NCBI GenBank assembly: GCA_964410485.1
Contig: CAYPHJ010000010.1
Span: 1-64,000, forward strand
DNA: 64,000 nucleotides
Direction: 5' to 3'
Source: CAYPHJ01 sp964410485
GTDB taxonomy: Bacteria; Desulfobacterota; Binatia; UBA9968
A model generated the notes under the pieces. The model was not told where the DNA came from, ran no database searches, and was given only the letters and a program-made list of their open reading frames with translations. The translations under genes were made by a program, and so were the position numbers. Shown here piece by piece: positions 23,497-32,385 of this stretch (position 1 is its first letter; every line of letters begins with the position of its first letter).

Positions 23497-23898
23497 TCAG
23501 CCGCGTGGAGGGTGAGATTCGGAGTTCTTGATGATTGTCTTCAATCTTTCCTCAATGGAGTCCAATTCAGCCGAGGCCACCTTCAGATGCCCGCGATATG
23601 CGTTAAAGTTGCCCTGGGCCAGCGAAATCGTGGCGGCATTGTGATGGACATAATAAACGTCGTAATGCTCCTTGAGCTTTTCGGCGTCTTCGGTTCTGAT
23701 GTCCATCATAAACGGCAGCTGTTGCATCGCCATTGTTAACATCCTACCCCTTTCTTCTACCTGAACGATCGGCTGCAGGTTCTCCACAACCTCTTGTCGA
23801 GATGCCGGTTCTTGCGATGAAGAGTCAGTCTGCGCAGCACAGCCAAAGGCAAGCAGAGGAAACAGGATCACCGGCAGGATACGCTTCATAACGCTCAT
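23497..23898 (-). CDS. Small putative lipoprotein
   Basis: 133 aa from an ATG after GAGAGGAGAAAACA. The N-terminus MSVMKRILPVILFPLLAFGC is a lipoprotein-type signal with a slightly atypical lipobox (A-F-G-C). The mature chain is a helical, glutamine- and histidine-rich domain (QQLPFMMDIRTEDAEKLKEHYDVYYVHHN) with no family I recognise. Probably anchored in a membrane facing the periplasm. Monocistronic. Confidence 0.65.
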   Translation of the reverse strand: MSVMKRILPVILFPLLAFGCAAQTDSSSQEPASRQEVVENLQPIVQVEERGRMLTMAMQQLPFMMDIRTEDAEKLKEHYDVYYVHHNAATISLAQGNFNAYRGHLKVASAELDSIEERLKTIIKNSESHPPRG

Positions 23899-24326
23899 TG
23901 TTTTCTCCTCTCGTCGCATGACTGCAAGGGTGATTCGCAAGCGATGTGCCAAGGATCTGTGGTGCACACGTGAGCGCCAGCTTTCAGCAATAAATTCGAA
24001 TTAGACGGGAACCAAGGAAGAGCAACGTGTAGGGTCGGCCAAACCCTTTTGGTACCGGCGTGCACAATAACTTTGTTGTGCGATATTAGTACGGTGTGCT
24101 GCAGACGACCGTCGGGCATTTGTCTCACTCTGGTGAAATTCAGCCCCGCCCATTCTCAGTTTCGGGTCATACGCCGGGCTCTTCGGCTTACACGGTGCAG
24201 GCGTGAATCCGGAGATTCACCATGGATTTCGATGGGTCCGAGGCTTACCCGCGCCGACACGTTGTATCGACCGAGCTTTGCGCCTGGAGTGATCTTCGTT
24301 CGGCGTAACTCCGATGCCCGTTCCAG
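23899..24326. other. 428-nt region without a recognisable gene
   Basis: Short frames exist on both strands but none resembles a protein family or has a proper start. Two small hairpins are visible: cacaa/ttgtg near 24063-24081 and gtgaatc/gattcac at 24202-24219. No tRNA or rRNA pattern was found. Confidence 0.4.
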
Positions 24327-25034
24327 TTAGTGCGCTTCTCCCAATTTGCGCCGCAACCACAACAGGCCCAATATGCTGATAACGACGAGGGCCCCCAGCA
24401 GCACGAAGCTACCAACACCGGGATCACGAATGGCGCTCGCCGCCTGATGGGCAAATATGTTGATCGCTAGAATTCCAGGCGCGAATCCGAGTAATGATCC
24501 GATGAAATAGTCACGGATAGGCACCTGAAAGGCGCCAGACACTACATTGACGATCGTGAAAGGCGCGACAGGAATCAAGCGTAAAGTTGCAACACCCAGG
24601 ATGCCGGCTTGGCCGATTTTCCGTTCGACGCGCTCCCACTTGGTCCCGGTAATATGCCGCACCAAATCCCGGCCCAAGAAATAGCCGATGGCATAGGTTA
24701 AGGCCGCGCCCAAAAGACACCCCGCCAGAGAGTAGATCGCGCCCATTAACGGACCAAACACGAGGCCTGTGGCGACGATCAGAACCGTAACCGGAACCAA
24801 CAGCAAGCTGCCGATCAGATATGCGGCAAGTATAATGATTTCGCGGTTGGGATTCGCGCGCAGACCAAACGCCCACGCAGTCACCCTGCGTATGTCGATT
24901 TCATCGGCGAGAGGGCTCCACTCCCAGGCCGCAGCCATACCGAAAAGCAGTCCCAAGACGGCCAGCGCGAGCCAGATTCGCCGGCGCTTGCCTTTGGTGG
25001 TCGATTTTTTCTGGCCCGCCAAAATTGCGCTCAT
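24327..25034 (-). CDS. TVP38/TMEM64 (VTT/DedA-like) membrane protein
   Basis: About 235 aa from MSAILAGQ; ATG codons just upstream (to 25046) are alternatives, and the frame to 25163 is unlikely. Several membrane spans. The VTT-domain hallmarks are present: VPVTVLIVATGLVFGPLMGAIYSLAG, then GYFLGRD, and the re-entrant LRLIPVAPFTIVNVVSGAF segment. Members sit in the inner membrane; lipid scrambling and transport are proposed for relatives. Single gene with no operon partner. Confidence 0.85.
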   Translation of the reverse strand: MSAILAGQKKSTTKGKRRRIWLALAVLGLLFGMAAAWEWSPLADEIDIRRVTAWAFGLRANPNREIIILAAYLIGSLLLVPVTVLIVATGLVFGPLMGAIYSLAGCLLGAALTYAIGYFLGRDLVRHITGTKWERVERKIGQAGILGVATLRLIPVAPFTIVNVVSGAFQVPIRDYFIGSLLGFAPGILAINIFAHQAASAIRDPGVGSFVLLGALVVISILGLLWLRRKLGEAH

Positions 25035-25358
25035 GCCATTCATCATACCGCATGTTCTTTGTACGGCAATTAGCTTTAGAAGAAGTTCGACGTCGCTTCG
25101 CTCGGGTTCCAACCGTTTCCATCGTTCCAGCCGGTCCGCTTCGGCGCTGGATAAGCGTGCCACGGGCAGCGCTTCGATGTTCGAGGTGCGAAGGTGGTTT
25201 GAAAGTGGAGTGTCGAGGGGGCAATTGTGAGGTCTGAGATCTGCTACCTGAAATTCCTCGCGCAGCGAGGACTGGGGTTGAGGCGAGATTGAAGTCGGTG
25301 TACAAGTGCAGTTTGTTGAGTTGTTTTCGTAACCACTTCAAACGGAGGAAAAGCGAGA
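25035..25358. other. Divergent intergenic region with a short 9-nt array
   Basis: No gene. Contains gttccaacc, gtttccatc, gttccagcc at 25106-25132, a single-arm copy of the 9-nt-period family. The 3' end supplies the GGAGG site of the molybdenum hydroxylase small subunit gene. No convincing promoter hexamers were seen. Confidence 0.5.
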
Positions 25359-25865
25359 ATGAATGCTCATGCCGACTACGCGGCTGTTCCGATAACCGTC
25401 ACCGTAAACGGCGTTAAGCATCAAGCGAATGTCGAGCCGCGTACGTTGCTGGTCTATTTCTTGCGCGAAAGCTTGGGGCTGACGGGCACTCATGTTGGCT
25501 GCGACACAAGCCAATGCGGTGCCTGTACGATCCATATGGACGGGCGGGCGGTAAAATCGTGCACGATTTTGGCAGCGCAGGCGAACGGCGCCGCCATCAC
25601 GACAATAGAAGGTCTTGCTCGGGGTGAAAAGCTGCACCCTGTCCAGGAGGGCTTTCGCGAAAAGCACGGGCTACAATGCGGCTATTGCACGCCGGGCATG
25701 ATTATGACCACGGCGTATCTGCTCCAAACAACCCCGAGTCCGACAGAGGAAGAGATCAGACATGCGCTCGAAGGAAACCTGTGCCGCTGTACCGGGTACG
25801 TCAACATCATCGAGGCGGTGAAGTGGGCCTCGGAACGGATGAGGGGGAGCCATGTTTCCAGCTAG
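25359..25865 (+). CDS. Molybdenum hydroxylase small subunit (2x 2Fe-2S; CoxS-like)
   Basis: 168 aa electron-transfer subunit of a xanthine-dehydrogenase-family enzyme. N-terminal plant-type ferredoxin domain: [23 protein letters not shown]-terminal four-helix domain: [12 protein letters not shown] and [12 protein letters not shown]. All eight cluster cysteines are present. It passes electrons from the molybdenum site to the FAD subunit. Overlaps the next gene by 14 nt. Confidence 0.95.
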   Translation: MNAHADYAAVPITVTVNGVKHQANVEPRTLLVYFLRESLGLTGTHVGCDTSQCGACTIHMDGRAVKSCTILAAQANGAAITTIEGLARGEKLHPVQEGFREKHGLQCGYCTPGMIMTTAYLLQTTPSPTEEEIRHALEGNLCRCTGYVNIIEAVKWASERMRGSHVSS

Positions 25866-26721
25866 CTTTGGATACTTGCCGGCGCGTTCTGTCGAAGACG
25901 CGCTCAACCTGTTACAGCAGCACGGCGAAGACGCCAAGTTGCTGGCGGGCGGTCACAGCCTCATCCCGGCGATGAAACTCAGGTTGGCAGCGCCGCGCTA
26001 TCTCATCGATCTTAACCCGATCGCGGAACTGCGAGGCATTCGTCGTGACGGCGATCACTTGACCATCGGTGCGCTCACGATTCATGCGGATGTCGCATCC
26101 TCGGATCTGGTGCGCCGACATCTGCCGGGTTTGGCAGAGGCAGCCTCGTTCATCGGTGATCTGCAGGTGCGTAATCGCGGCACGATAGGGGGCAGCGTCG
26201 CCCACGCGGATCCTGCGGCCGATTTCCCGATCATCCTGACGGCGCTGGACGCTTCTTTTTCGTTGGTTTCGTTTGCCGGTAAACGAACAGTTGGGGTGGA
26301 ACAATTTTTTCTCGACTTTTACACGACGGCACTGGCGTCTGATGAGATTTTGACGGAAATTCGTGTGCCGCTGCCGCCACCGCGAACGGGTACAGCCTAT
26401 GCCAAGCTCGGACATCCGGCATCAGGATATGTAATCGTCAGCGCGGGTGTACTGCTCAAAGGCGGCTCTGCGGGAGAGTGTGCTTCGGCTCGAGTAGCCA
26501 TCGGTGGCTTGGCCGCTGTGCCGCTCCGCGCTGCCGCGACCGAGCAAGCGCTTCAAGGGCAACAGCTCACGGTTGAAGTCATCAGGGCAGCGTCAGTCAA
26601 AGCGTCCGAAGGATCCGATCCGACCGACGACACGTATGCCAGCGCCGACTACAAGCGTCAGATCGCGACAGTTTACGCGCGCCGTGCGATCGAGACAGCA
26701 GTAGAGCGAGCGAGGGGGTAA
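25852..26721 (+). CDS. Molybdenum hydroxylase FAD-binding medium subunit (CoxM-like)
   Basis: 289 aa. FAD-binding loops of the family are present as [17 protein letters not shown] and [21 protein letters not shown] receives electrons from the small subunit and passes them to the final acceptor. Order small-medium-large is one of the known arrangements. The large subunit starts 111 nt downstream after a gap carrying short GATGAAG-type 7-nt repeats, which is unusual for such tightly packed operons. Confidence 0.94.
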   Translation: MFPASFGYLPARSVEDALNLLQQHGEDAKLLAGGHSLIPAMKLRLAAPRYLIDLNPIAELRGIRRDGDHLTIGALTIHADVASSDLVRRHLPGLAEAASFIGDLQVRNRGTIGGSVAHADPAADFPIILTALDASFSLVSFAGKRTVGVEQFFLDFYTTALASDEILTEIRVPLPPPRTGTAYAKLGHPASGYVIVSAGVLLKGGSAGECASARVAIGGLAAVPLRAAATEQALQGQQLTVEVIRAASVKASEGSDPTDDTYASADYKRQIATVYARRAIETAVERARG

Positions 26722-26832
26722 GAGCCGTGCTCGTGACTCGTTGTTCGTGCTCGTCGCGGGGGCGTAATGGGAAGGATGAATGATGAAGGATGAAAGCGGA
26801 AACAAAGGGATACATCGGGCAGGATTGAAACC

Positions 26833-29151
26833 ATGACAACGGAGCACAAGCCGAACGGCCTGATCGGCGCATCGATTCGCCGGGTTGAAGATCCCATTCT
26901 AATGACCGGTAAAGCCTGCTACGTAGACGATATTCAGTTGCCGGGCTTGCTGCATATGGCAGTCCTGCGCAGTCCCTATCCCCACGCGAAAATTCTCTCC
27001 ATTGACACGCGCCCTGCGCAGGCGCTCCCCGGTGTCATTGTGGTCGTGACCGGCGACGATATCGATGAGCGGTTGCACATCCCGGCGGCCCCGATGGTCG
27101 CGGACCAAAAGATACCACCACATCCGATATTGGCGCGCGGCGCCGTACATGCGGCGGGTGTTCCAGTAGCCGGCGTCGTAGCCGACAGCCGCGCCGTGGC
27201 GCAGGATGCGGCCAGCGCGATCGAGGTTGAATATGAATCGTTACCGGCAGTGGTGAACGCCGAGAAAGCGCTCGAGCCCGGCGCGCCGCTGGCGCGTGAA
27301 GAACTGGATAGCAATGTCTGTTATATCGCCACAAAGAAGGGCGGCGACGTCGACAAAGCCTTTGCTCAGGCGGAACATATTTGCCGTATGCACATAGCCA
27401 GCCCGCGTCAAGTTGCACTCGCCATCGAACCGCGCGGGATCGTGGCCAACCCGGAACCGATGGGGCAGGGGCTAACCGTCTGGCTGTCGACGCAAGCGCC
27501 ACACCGCGTGCGCGGCGATCTCGCCACCGGTCTTGGTTTTCCGGAGCACAAGATCCGCGTCATCGCCCCCGATGTGGGCGGCGGATTCGGCAGCAAGGGT
27601 CCGCTCTATCGTGAATACGTGCTGGCCTGTCATCTCGCGTTGAAGCTGGGTCGGCCCGTTAAGTGGGTCGCCAGTCGCAGCGAAGATTTCGTCACGACTA
27701 TTCAAGGCAGGGACCAAGCCATGACCTCCGAGCTGGCCCTCAAGCGCGACGGCACCATGCTGGGATTGAAGGTACGGGTGGTGGCGAATCTGGGCGGTTA
27801 TCTTTATTCGAGCACGGCGGGACCGCCGCAGCGCATGATGGCCATGGCCCCGGGCTGCTACCGCATTCCGAACGTGCACGTCGAAATCGTGGCCGTCTTT
27901 ACCAACACGGTTCCTACCGGTCCTTATCGCGGCGCCGGTAGGCCGGAATCGGTTCTCAACATAGAGCGTCTGGTGGATAAGGCGGCGCGGGATTTGAACC
28001 TCGATCGCCTAGAAATCAGGCGCAAGAATTTCATACGACCGGAGGAATTCCCATACCGCACGGGCACGGGTGTTGAGTACGATTCCGGTGATTACGAGAA
28101 ATCTCTCAATGAAGCGCTGCGGCTTTCAGAATATGAAAAGCTCATCCGCTATCGCGATGACGCGCGCGCGCGCGGCGATTTGGTGGGCATCGGCGTTTCA
28201 ACTTTCGTTGAGCCGAGCGGCGGCGCCGGGTTCGAGAGCGGCACTGTACGGGTGGAGCGCACCGGGGAGATCACCGTTCTCACCGGATCGAGCTCGCATG
28301 GGCAGGGGCATGAGACTGTGTTTGCCCAGATTGCCGCCGAGAAGATGCGTGTATCTATGGACCACATCGCGATCCGGCATGGTGATACAGTCGCGGTGCA
28401 ACAGAGTGTGGGCACGTTCGGTAGTCGTAGCGCCGTCATGGGAGGCGGATCGCTGGCAATTGCGCTCGAGCGCGTTATTCAGAAAGCACGCCGCATTGCC
28501 GCTCATCTCTTGGAAGCGGCGCCCGAAGATATTGTTCAAGCGGACGGCGGCTTTGCCGTGGCCGGCGTGCCGGAAAAAAAGATTACCTGGCGGCAGATTG
28601 CAGGAGCGGCATATGGTGGAAGAGTTCCTGTCGGGATGGAACCGGGCCTGCAAGAGACTGCTTTCTTCGATCCGAGACGTGAGGCGTGGGGCTTTGGCTG
28701 CCACGTGGCCGTGGTAAGAATCGATCGTGAAACCGGCAAGCCGACATTGGAGAAGCTGGTTCTCGTTGATGACTGCGGAGTTATCATCAATCCGATGATT
28801 GTCGAGGGGCAGGTCCACGGCGGCGTGGCGCAAGGGCTCGGCGAAGCGTTTCGCGAACAGATGATATTCGGTGATGAAGGCGAAGTGCTGACAGGCACGC
28901 TGATGAACTACGCCGTCATGCGGGCAAGCGACATGCCGCCGCTTCTTCTGGGCGAGACCGTGACGCCGAACCCTTTCAATCCGTTGGGAGTAAAAGGGGT
29001 AGGCGAAGCCGGGACGAACGGCGCGCCGCCGGCAGTGGCCAATGCCGTCATGGACGCACTGGCACCATTAGGGATTGAGCATATCGACATGCCGTATACA
29101 GCGCCTAAGCTTTGGGCCGCCATCCGCCAGGCCGCCGCGGCAAAGAAATAA
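26833..29151 (+). CDS. Molybdenum hydroxylase large subunit (form-II CoxL-like)
   Basis: 772 aa catalytic subunit binding molybdopterin cytosine dinucleotide. Features: the N-terminal SIRRVEDPILMTGKACYVDD, GGGFGSKG, the active-site loop as GPYRGAGR, and the C-terminal GVGEAGTNGAPPA with the catalytic glutamate. The loop is the AYRGAGR type and not the cysteine-containing AYRCSFR loop of true CO dehydrogenase, so CO oxidation is unlikely. The substrate is probably an aldehyde, purine or aromatic heterocycle. Start ATG with AGGA at 8 nt. No accessory genes (CoxDEF) adjoin. Confidence 0.94.
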   Translation: MTTEHKPNGLIGASIRRVEDPILMTGKACYVDDIQLPGLLHMAVLRSPYPHAKILSIDTRPAQALPGVIVVVTGDDIDERLHIPAAPMVADQKIPPHPILARGAVHAAGVPVAGVVADSRAVAQDAASAIEVEYESLPAVVNAEKALEPGAPLAREELDSNVCYIATKKGGDVDKAFAQAEHICRMHIASPRQVALAIEPRGIVANPEPMGQGLTVWLSTQAPHRVRGDLATGLGFPEHKIRVIAPDVGGGFGSKGPLYREYVLACHLALKLGRPVKWVASRSEDFVTTIQGRDQAMTSELALKRDGTMLGLKVRVVANLGGYLYSSTAGPPQRMMAMAPGCYRIPNVHVEIVAVFTNTVPTGPYRGAGRPESVLNIERLVDKAARDLNLDRLEIRRKNFIRPEEFPYRTGTGVEYDSGDYEKSLNEALRLSEYEKLIRYRDDARARGDLVGIGVSTFVEPSGGAGFESGTVRVERTGEITVLTGSSSHGQGHETVFAQIAAEKMRVSMDHIAIRHGDTVAVQQSVGTFGSRSAVMGGGSLAIALERVIQKARRIAAHLLEAAPEDIVQADGGFAVAGVPEKKITWRQIAGAAYGGRVPVGMEPGLQETAFFDPRREAWGFGCHVAVVRIDRETGKPTLEKLVLVDDCGVIINPMIVEGQVHGGVAQGLGEAFREQMIFGDEGEVLTGTLMNYAVMRASDMPPLLLGETVTPNPFNPLGVKGVGEAGTNGAPPAVANAVMDALAPLGIEHIDMPYTAPKLWAAIRQAAAAKK

Positions 29152-29310
29152 CGTGAGGGCAGGCTTGCACGCCTGTCTCCGACGGCCTCGGGGCGCGCGC
29201 CGCGTAAGTTCAAAAGGTTCATCCGCTTACGATTTCTTCACCGCTCCCTTAATTCAAGCTCAACTCCAGTCTCGGGTCCCCCGTCTGGCGCTCTGTGTCC
29301 CGAGGGTTCG

Positions 29311-29407
29311 TCATTTTAAAAGCAGTCCTTCGGCTTTGCTCAGGATGACAGTTCCAAGTTGGATAGGTGTCATTCTGAGAAGCACAGCGACGAAGAATCT
29401 GCTTTTT
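29311..29407. repeat. GTCATTCTGAG-type dispersed repeat, copy 2
   Basis: gtcattctgagaagcacagc starts at 29369 and matches the copy at 10126 over 38 nt with two differences. It is preceded by gtcatttt...tcaggatgac (29311-29350), so inverted copies of the ends flank it. The 363-nt gap (29152-29514) also has a 7-nt-period stretch at about 29267-29300 (cagtctc, gggtccc, ccgtctg). Confidence 0.7.
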
Positions 29408-29514
29408 GCCCGCCGGCCTGGAGGCACTGTCAACCAATTCTGGTCCCGGCTCGTCAAAGGTGTGACGAGCAAATACACAAGCCGTCAGGGCATCAAAGAC
29501 ACACAGGAGGTTTT

Positions 29515-30015
29515 ATGGAATTCAACAAGAAAGCTTTGCGCGCGGCCGGAGCCGCTTTAGTGGTGGTCGGTCTCTGGACGCTTCCGCTTTCCGCCCAGGA
29601 GCGGCCGCGACATCACGCAATGAGAGGCATGGCGGGCGAGAGGAGCGCGATATTTCCCGCCTTAAGGGCTGCGGAACTTACCGAGGAACAAAGGACGCAG
29701 GTGCGCCAAATCTTGAGCAATCATCGCGAGAGCTCCCGCGATCTTTTTGGACAGTTACGAAATGCCCGGCAGCAAATTGCCAGCACGTTGTTGTCGCCCG
29801 GGCCGGTCAGCGAAGCGGAACTAGCGCCGTACACGCAACAAATAACTCAGATCCGCGACCAACTCGCTCAAGAGCGCCTCAAAGTCACTTTGGCAATTCG
29901 TGATATTCTTACGCCCGAACAACTGGCGAAGGTTGCCGACCATATCAGCCAGATGAAAGAGCAGCGCAGTCAGATGAGAGGGCAACGAAAATCCGGCCGA
30001 ACTCAGCAGCAGTAA
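29515..30015 (+). CDS. CpxP/Spy-like (LTXXQ) periplasmic protein
   Basis: 166 aa. Strong AGGAGG site 4 nt before the ATG. Signal peptide up to about LWTLPLSAQ. The mature protein is all-helical with two LTxxQ-type motifs, ELTEEQRTQVRQIL and ILTPEQLAKV, the mark of the Spy/CpxP family of periplasmic chaperones and stress modulators. The C-terminal tail is basic and glutamine-rich (QRSQMRGQRKSGRTQQQ). Single gene. Confidence 0.88.
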   Translation: MEFNKKALRAAGAALVVVGLWTLPLSAQERPRHHAMRGMAGERSAIFPALRAAELTEEQRTQVRQILSNHRESSRDLFGQLRNARQQIASTLLSPGPVSEAELAPYTQQITQIRDQLAQERLKVTLAIRDILTPEQLAKVADHISQMKEQRSQMRGQRKSGRTQQQ

Positions 30016-30042
30016 GCATCCTAAGCGAGCGAGTCTCGTCCT

Positions 30043-30181
30043 CTAGCAGGTTGCTGAAAAAAGATTCGGAATGCTTCGACAGGCTCAGCATGGACGGAAA
30101 CTCCCTACTCATTTCAAGTTCCTCTCCGTTCGCCCTGAGGTTCTCGAAGGGTGAACGGAGAGTTTTTCAGCAGCCTGCTAG
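30043..30181. mobile_element. 139-bp MITE-like element
   Basis: Terminal inverted repeats of 19 nt: ctagcaggttgctgaaaaa (30043-30061) and its complement at 30163-30181 with one mismatch. Inside, ctccgttcgccct and agggtgaacggag form a second 13-nt stem with one mismatch, and cttcgacaggctcagc is a well known repeat motif. No coding capacity. It lies 28 nt after the CpxP/Spy-like gene. No clear target duplication can be seen. Confidence 0.8.
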
Positions 30182-30203
30182 GGGCAGGCCCAAAACCTGC
30201 CCC
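30181..30203. terminator. Small GC stem-loop between convergent genes
   Basis: ggggcagg (30181-30188) pairs with cctgcccc (30196-30203) around a 7-nt loop, followed by ttaacttt on the plus strand. It lies between the convergent CpxP/Spy-like and dienelactone hydrolase genes and could act in either direction. Confidence 0.4.
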
Positions 30204-30298
30204 TTAACTTTGGATATATGCTCCTTCCACACTCACTTCTCGATGACCGCTGTCGTAAGTTCTCATCGAGCATGACCACCCCGCCTTAATCGACCAAA

Positions 30299-31030
30299 TC
30301 AAAGGCCGGTTCCAGTTGCCGCTTCGGCTTTTTTGCCGAGGTGCCTGGCGAAGAACTCGAACGTTCTGGGCCAAGAGGCGTCGGCCGCATGAGCGCGGTA
30401 CTTCGGCGAACCCAGATTGGCAAATGCATGGCCGGCGTTCGGATACGAATAGAACTCGTGAACTATTCCAAAGCGCGTTAGCTCGGCATCGAGCTTGCGC
30501 ATATCTGCCGGCGATGGATTTTCGTCGTCCGCGCCAAAATGACCCATGATCGGACAGTGGATCTCGGCCGTGCGCTCGTACGGCGACAAGCCATTCCCCC
30601 ACGGGCTCATCGTGTCGCCACCGTAATACATCACACCTGCTTTCAAGTCGGGATTTGCCGCAGCCATCAGGTAAACCACCCGCCCGCCCATACAAAAACC
30701 GACGATGCCGAGGAAGGGAGCATCGACCCGCGGGTGAGCTTTCAAAAACTCCACTGCCGCGTTCACGTCCCTGATGACGGTTTCATCGCGCAGCCGCAAC
30801 CGCCGGGTCGGCGCATCATCCTTACAATCGGCAGGATCCCTGTGATAGAGGTCCGGCGCCGCAGCGACGTAACCCGCGCGCGCGATCATGCGACTGACGT
30901 CAAGAAAATCATCCACCCCGGTTTGCCCCTGAATGACGATGATGGCTGGCGCGCGAGTCTGGCTCTCCGGCAAGCTCAAAAACACTCTCATGCTTGAGCC
31001 GTCGACGCTGACATTTTCCCACGATTCCAT
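30299..31030 (-). CDS. Dienelactone hydrolase-family protein
   Basis: 243 aa from the ATG after GGAGGTGTGAC; the frame to 31132 is not needed. Alpha/beta hydrolase with nucleophile cysteine in GIVGFCMGGRVVYL, acid in GHFGADDENPS and histidine in NAGHAFANLG, the Cys-Asp-His triad of this family. Cytosolic. Relatives open dienelactones in chlorocatechol breakdown, but many act on other esters. On the same strand downstream of the amidohydrolase gene after 105 nt. Confidence 0.9.
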   Translation of the reverse strand: MESWENVSVDGSSMRVFLSLPESQTRAPAIIVIQGQTGVDDFLDVSRMIARAGYVAAAPDLYHRDPADCKDDAPTRRLRLRDETVIRDVNAAVEFLKAHPRVDAPFLGIVGFCMGGRVVYLMAAANPDLKAGVMYYGGDTMSPWGNGLSPYERTAEIHCPIMGHFGADDENPSPADMRKLDAELTRFGIVHEFYSYPNAGHAFANLGSPKYRAHAADASWPRTFEFFARHLGKKAEAATGTGL

Positions 31031-31107
31031 GTCACACCTCCGATCGAATGAACAACATGTCAGACTCTGATTGTTGTCAATTTGTTTTAAATCTGAGATC
31101 TGAGACT

Positions 31108-31136
31108 GGCCATGCCTCGCGACGCGAGGCATGGCC
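31108..31136 (-). terminator. Perfect 13-bp hairpin after the amidohydrolase gene
   Basis: ggccatgcctcgc (31108-31120), loop gac, then the exact complement (31124-31136). The last base meets the amidohydrolase stop codon. The minus-strand continuation is AT-rich but without a proper T run, so it may be a weak terminator or a stability hairpin between two genes on the same strand. Confidence 0.5.
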
Positions 31137-32275
31137 TAGCCTTTACCTTCAAAGACCGCGCCGCGTCGGATCGTCCAGCGGACTGCAAGGCGCTGCTCGG
31201 CGCTCAACTCCCCGTGGACGGTGTCACGCAACTCTACGTGCTCATTAAGGACTTGCAAGACAGCGATATCTGCTTCGCGGCCCACCGCGATGGACCCGAT
31301 GCGATCCTGCCACCCGATGGCGCGGGCCGGATGAATGGTGCATGCCGCCAGGACTTCATCAAGCTTGAGTCCCAAAGCAAGAAATTTCGTCATGGTGGTC
31401 GGCAAGTCCACAACGGGATTTGACGGTCCCATGCGGCCATGAAGATCGGAGCTGATGCTATCCGGCAGGAAGCCGTCTCTGATGGCTCTGCGCACCAGTG
31501 TAAAGTCGAAGTGACCGTTGGCGTGACCGACATCGAACAACACACCGCGCTCGCGCGCTTTGCGTACCGCTTCGCGCAACCTGCCGCGCTCGTCGATGAT
31601 GGCCGGCTGCTGCGGGGTGTAGCAATGGGTCACGACATCACCGGGCCGCAGAGTCTCAACGATCTCTTCCAGAGAAATGCCTGTGTTGCCAATGTGGACC
31701 ATCACAGGAGCGCGACATGCCTCGCCTGCTGTTAGCGCCAGGCGCAATGCCTCGCGGCCATGATCGCCAACGGACTTCTTATGCAATCGTACTTTGATGC
31801 CCACAGCCACATCCGCAGATTGTTTCACCCTTGCCGCTGCGCCGTCCGGATCGGCGAAACGGAGATCTTCCAATTCACCAGGCTCGGTGAGCACGCCATG
31901 CTGAGCGAGCGCCACGAAGGCGAGCATGCGCGCGCGCGATTGCTCGTGAATGAATTTGACGAAGCCCGGAAAGTTTACCGGCCCGGAGGAACCCGCGTCC
32001 ACCGCTGTAGTGACGCCGGTTGCAAGGCAGAGCGGATCGGCATTGAAGCCATACGGGTTTACGCCCCAATAGCAGTGGATATGAAAATCGATCAATCCGG
32101 GGGTGACATAGCAAGTACGCGCGTCCAGAATGTTTTTCGCATCGGCGCGCGGGAGCCTGGCTTGCATTGCGACAATGCGGTCCCCCTTGATGCCAACATC
32201 CAGCTCCGCATCGACGCCGGTTGCCGGATCCAAGACTCTGCCCCCGGTCAACAAAACATCAAACCCTTCGTCCAC
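31136..32275 (-). CDS. Amidohydrolase/deacetylase-type metallohydrolase
   Basis: 379 aa, GTG start after GAGGGATCTTT. TIM-barrel metal-dependent hydrolase: N-terminal DVLLTGGRVLDPATGVDAELDVGI, metal motif GLIDFHIHCYWG, the bridging-lysine strand VAVGIKVRL, later histidines in MVHIGN and VTHCYTP, and SISSDLHG with the catalytic aspartate. The C-terminal GSIAVGREADIAVLQ is the small beta domain. This subgroup (dihydroorotase-like deacetylases) acts on N-acyl or cyclic amides; the substrate is unknown. Confidence 0.88.
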   Translation of the reverse strand: MDEGFDVLLTGGRVLDPATGVDAELDVGIKGDRIVAMQARLPRADAKNILDARTCYVTPGLIDFHIHCYWGVNPYGFNADPLCLATGVTTAVDAGSSGPVNFPGFVKFIHEQSRARMLAFVALAQHGVLTEPGELEDLRFADPDGAAARVKQSADVAVGIKVRLHKKSVGDHGREALRLALTAGEACRAPVMVHIGNTGISLEEIVETLRPGDVVTHCYTPQQPAIIDERGRLREAVRKARERGVLFDVGHANGHFDFTLVRRAIRDGFLPDSISSDLHGRMGPSNPVVDLPTTMTKFLALGLKLDEVLAACTIHPARAIGWQDRIGSIAVGREADIAVLQVLNEHVELRDTVHGELSAEQRLAVRWTIRRGAVFEGKG

Positions 32276-32337
32276 AAAGATCCCTCAACTGAAGGCAAGC
32301 GTGAAGACATTACAGTTTTTGGCCATGGGTTTTGCGT

Positions 32338-32385
32338 CACTCCAGTACTCCAACACTCCATCACTCCGACATTTACTCATTAATC
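32338..32385. repeat. 8-nt-period array (locus P8-b) at the end of an amidohydrolase gene
   Basis: cactccag, tactccaa, cactccat, cactccga from 32338 to 32369, then weaker units to about 32385, reaching the stop codon of the next minus-strand gene at 32380. Single arm. Confidence 0.65.

Noticed and set aside
23899..24326. Possible structured RNA or tRNA
   Set aside because: Only two small hairpins are visible; no cloverleaf, riboswitch core or rRNA segment was found.
26833..29151. Reading the Mo enzyme as aerobic CO dehydrogenase (coxL)
   Set aside because: The active-site loop is GPYRGAGR and not the cysteine-bearing form-I loop, so only the broader family can be assigned.
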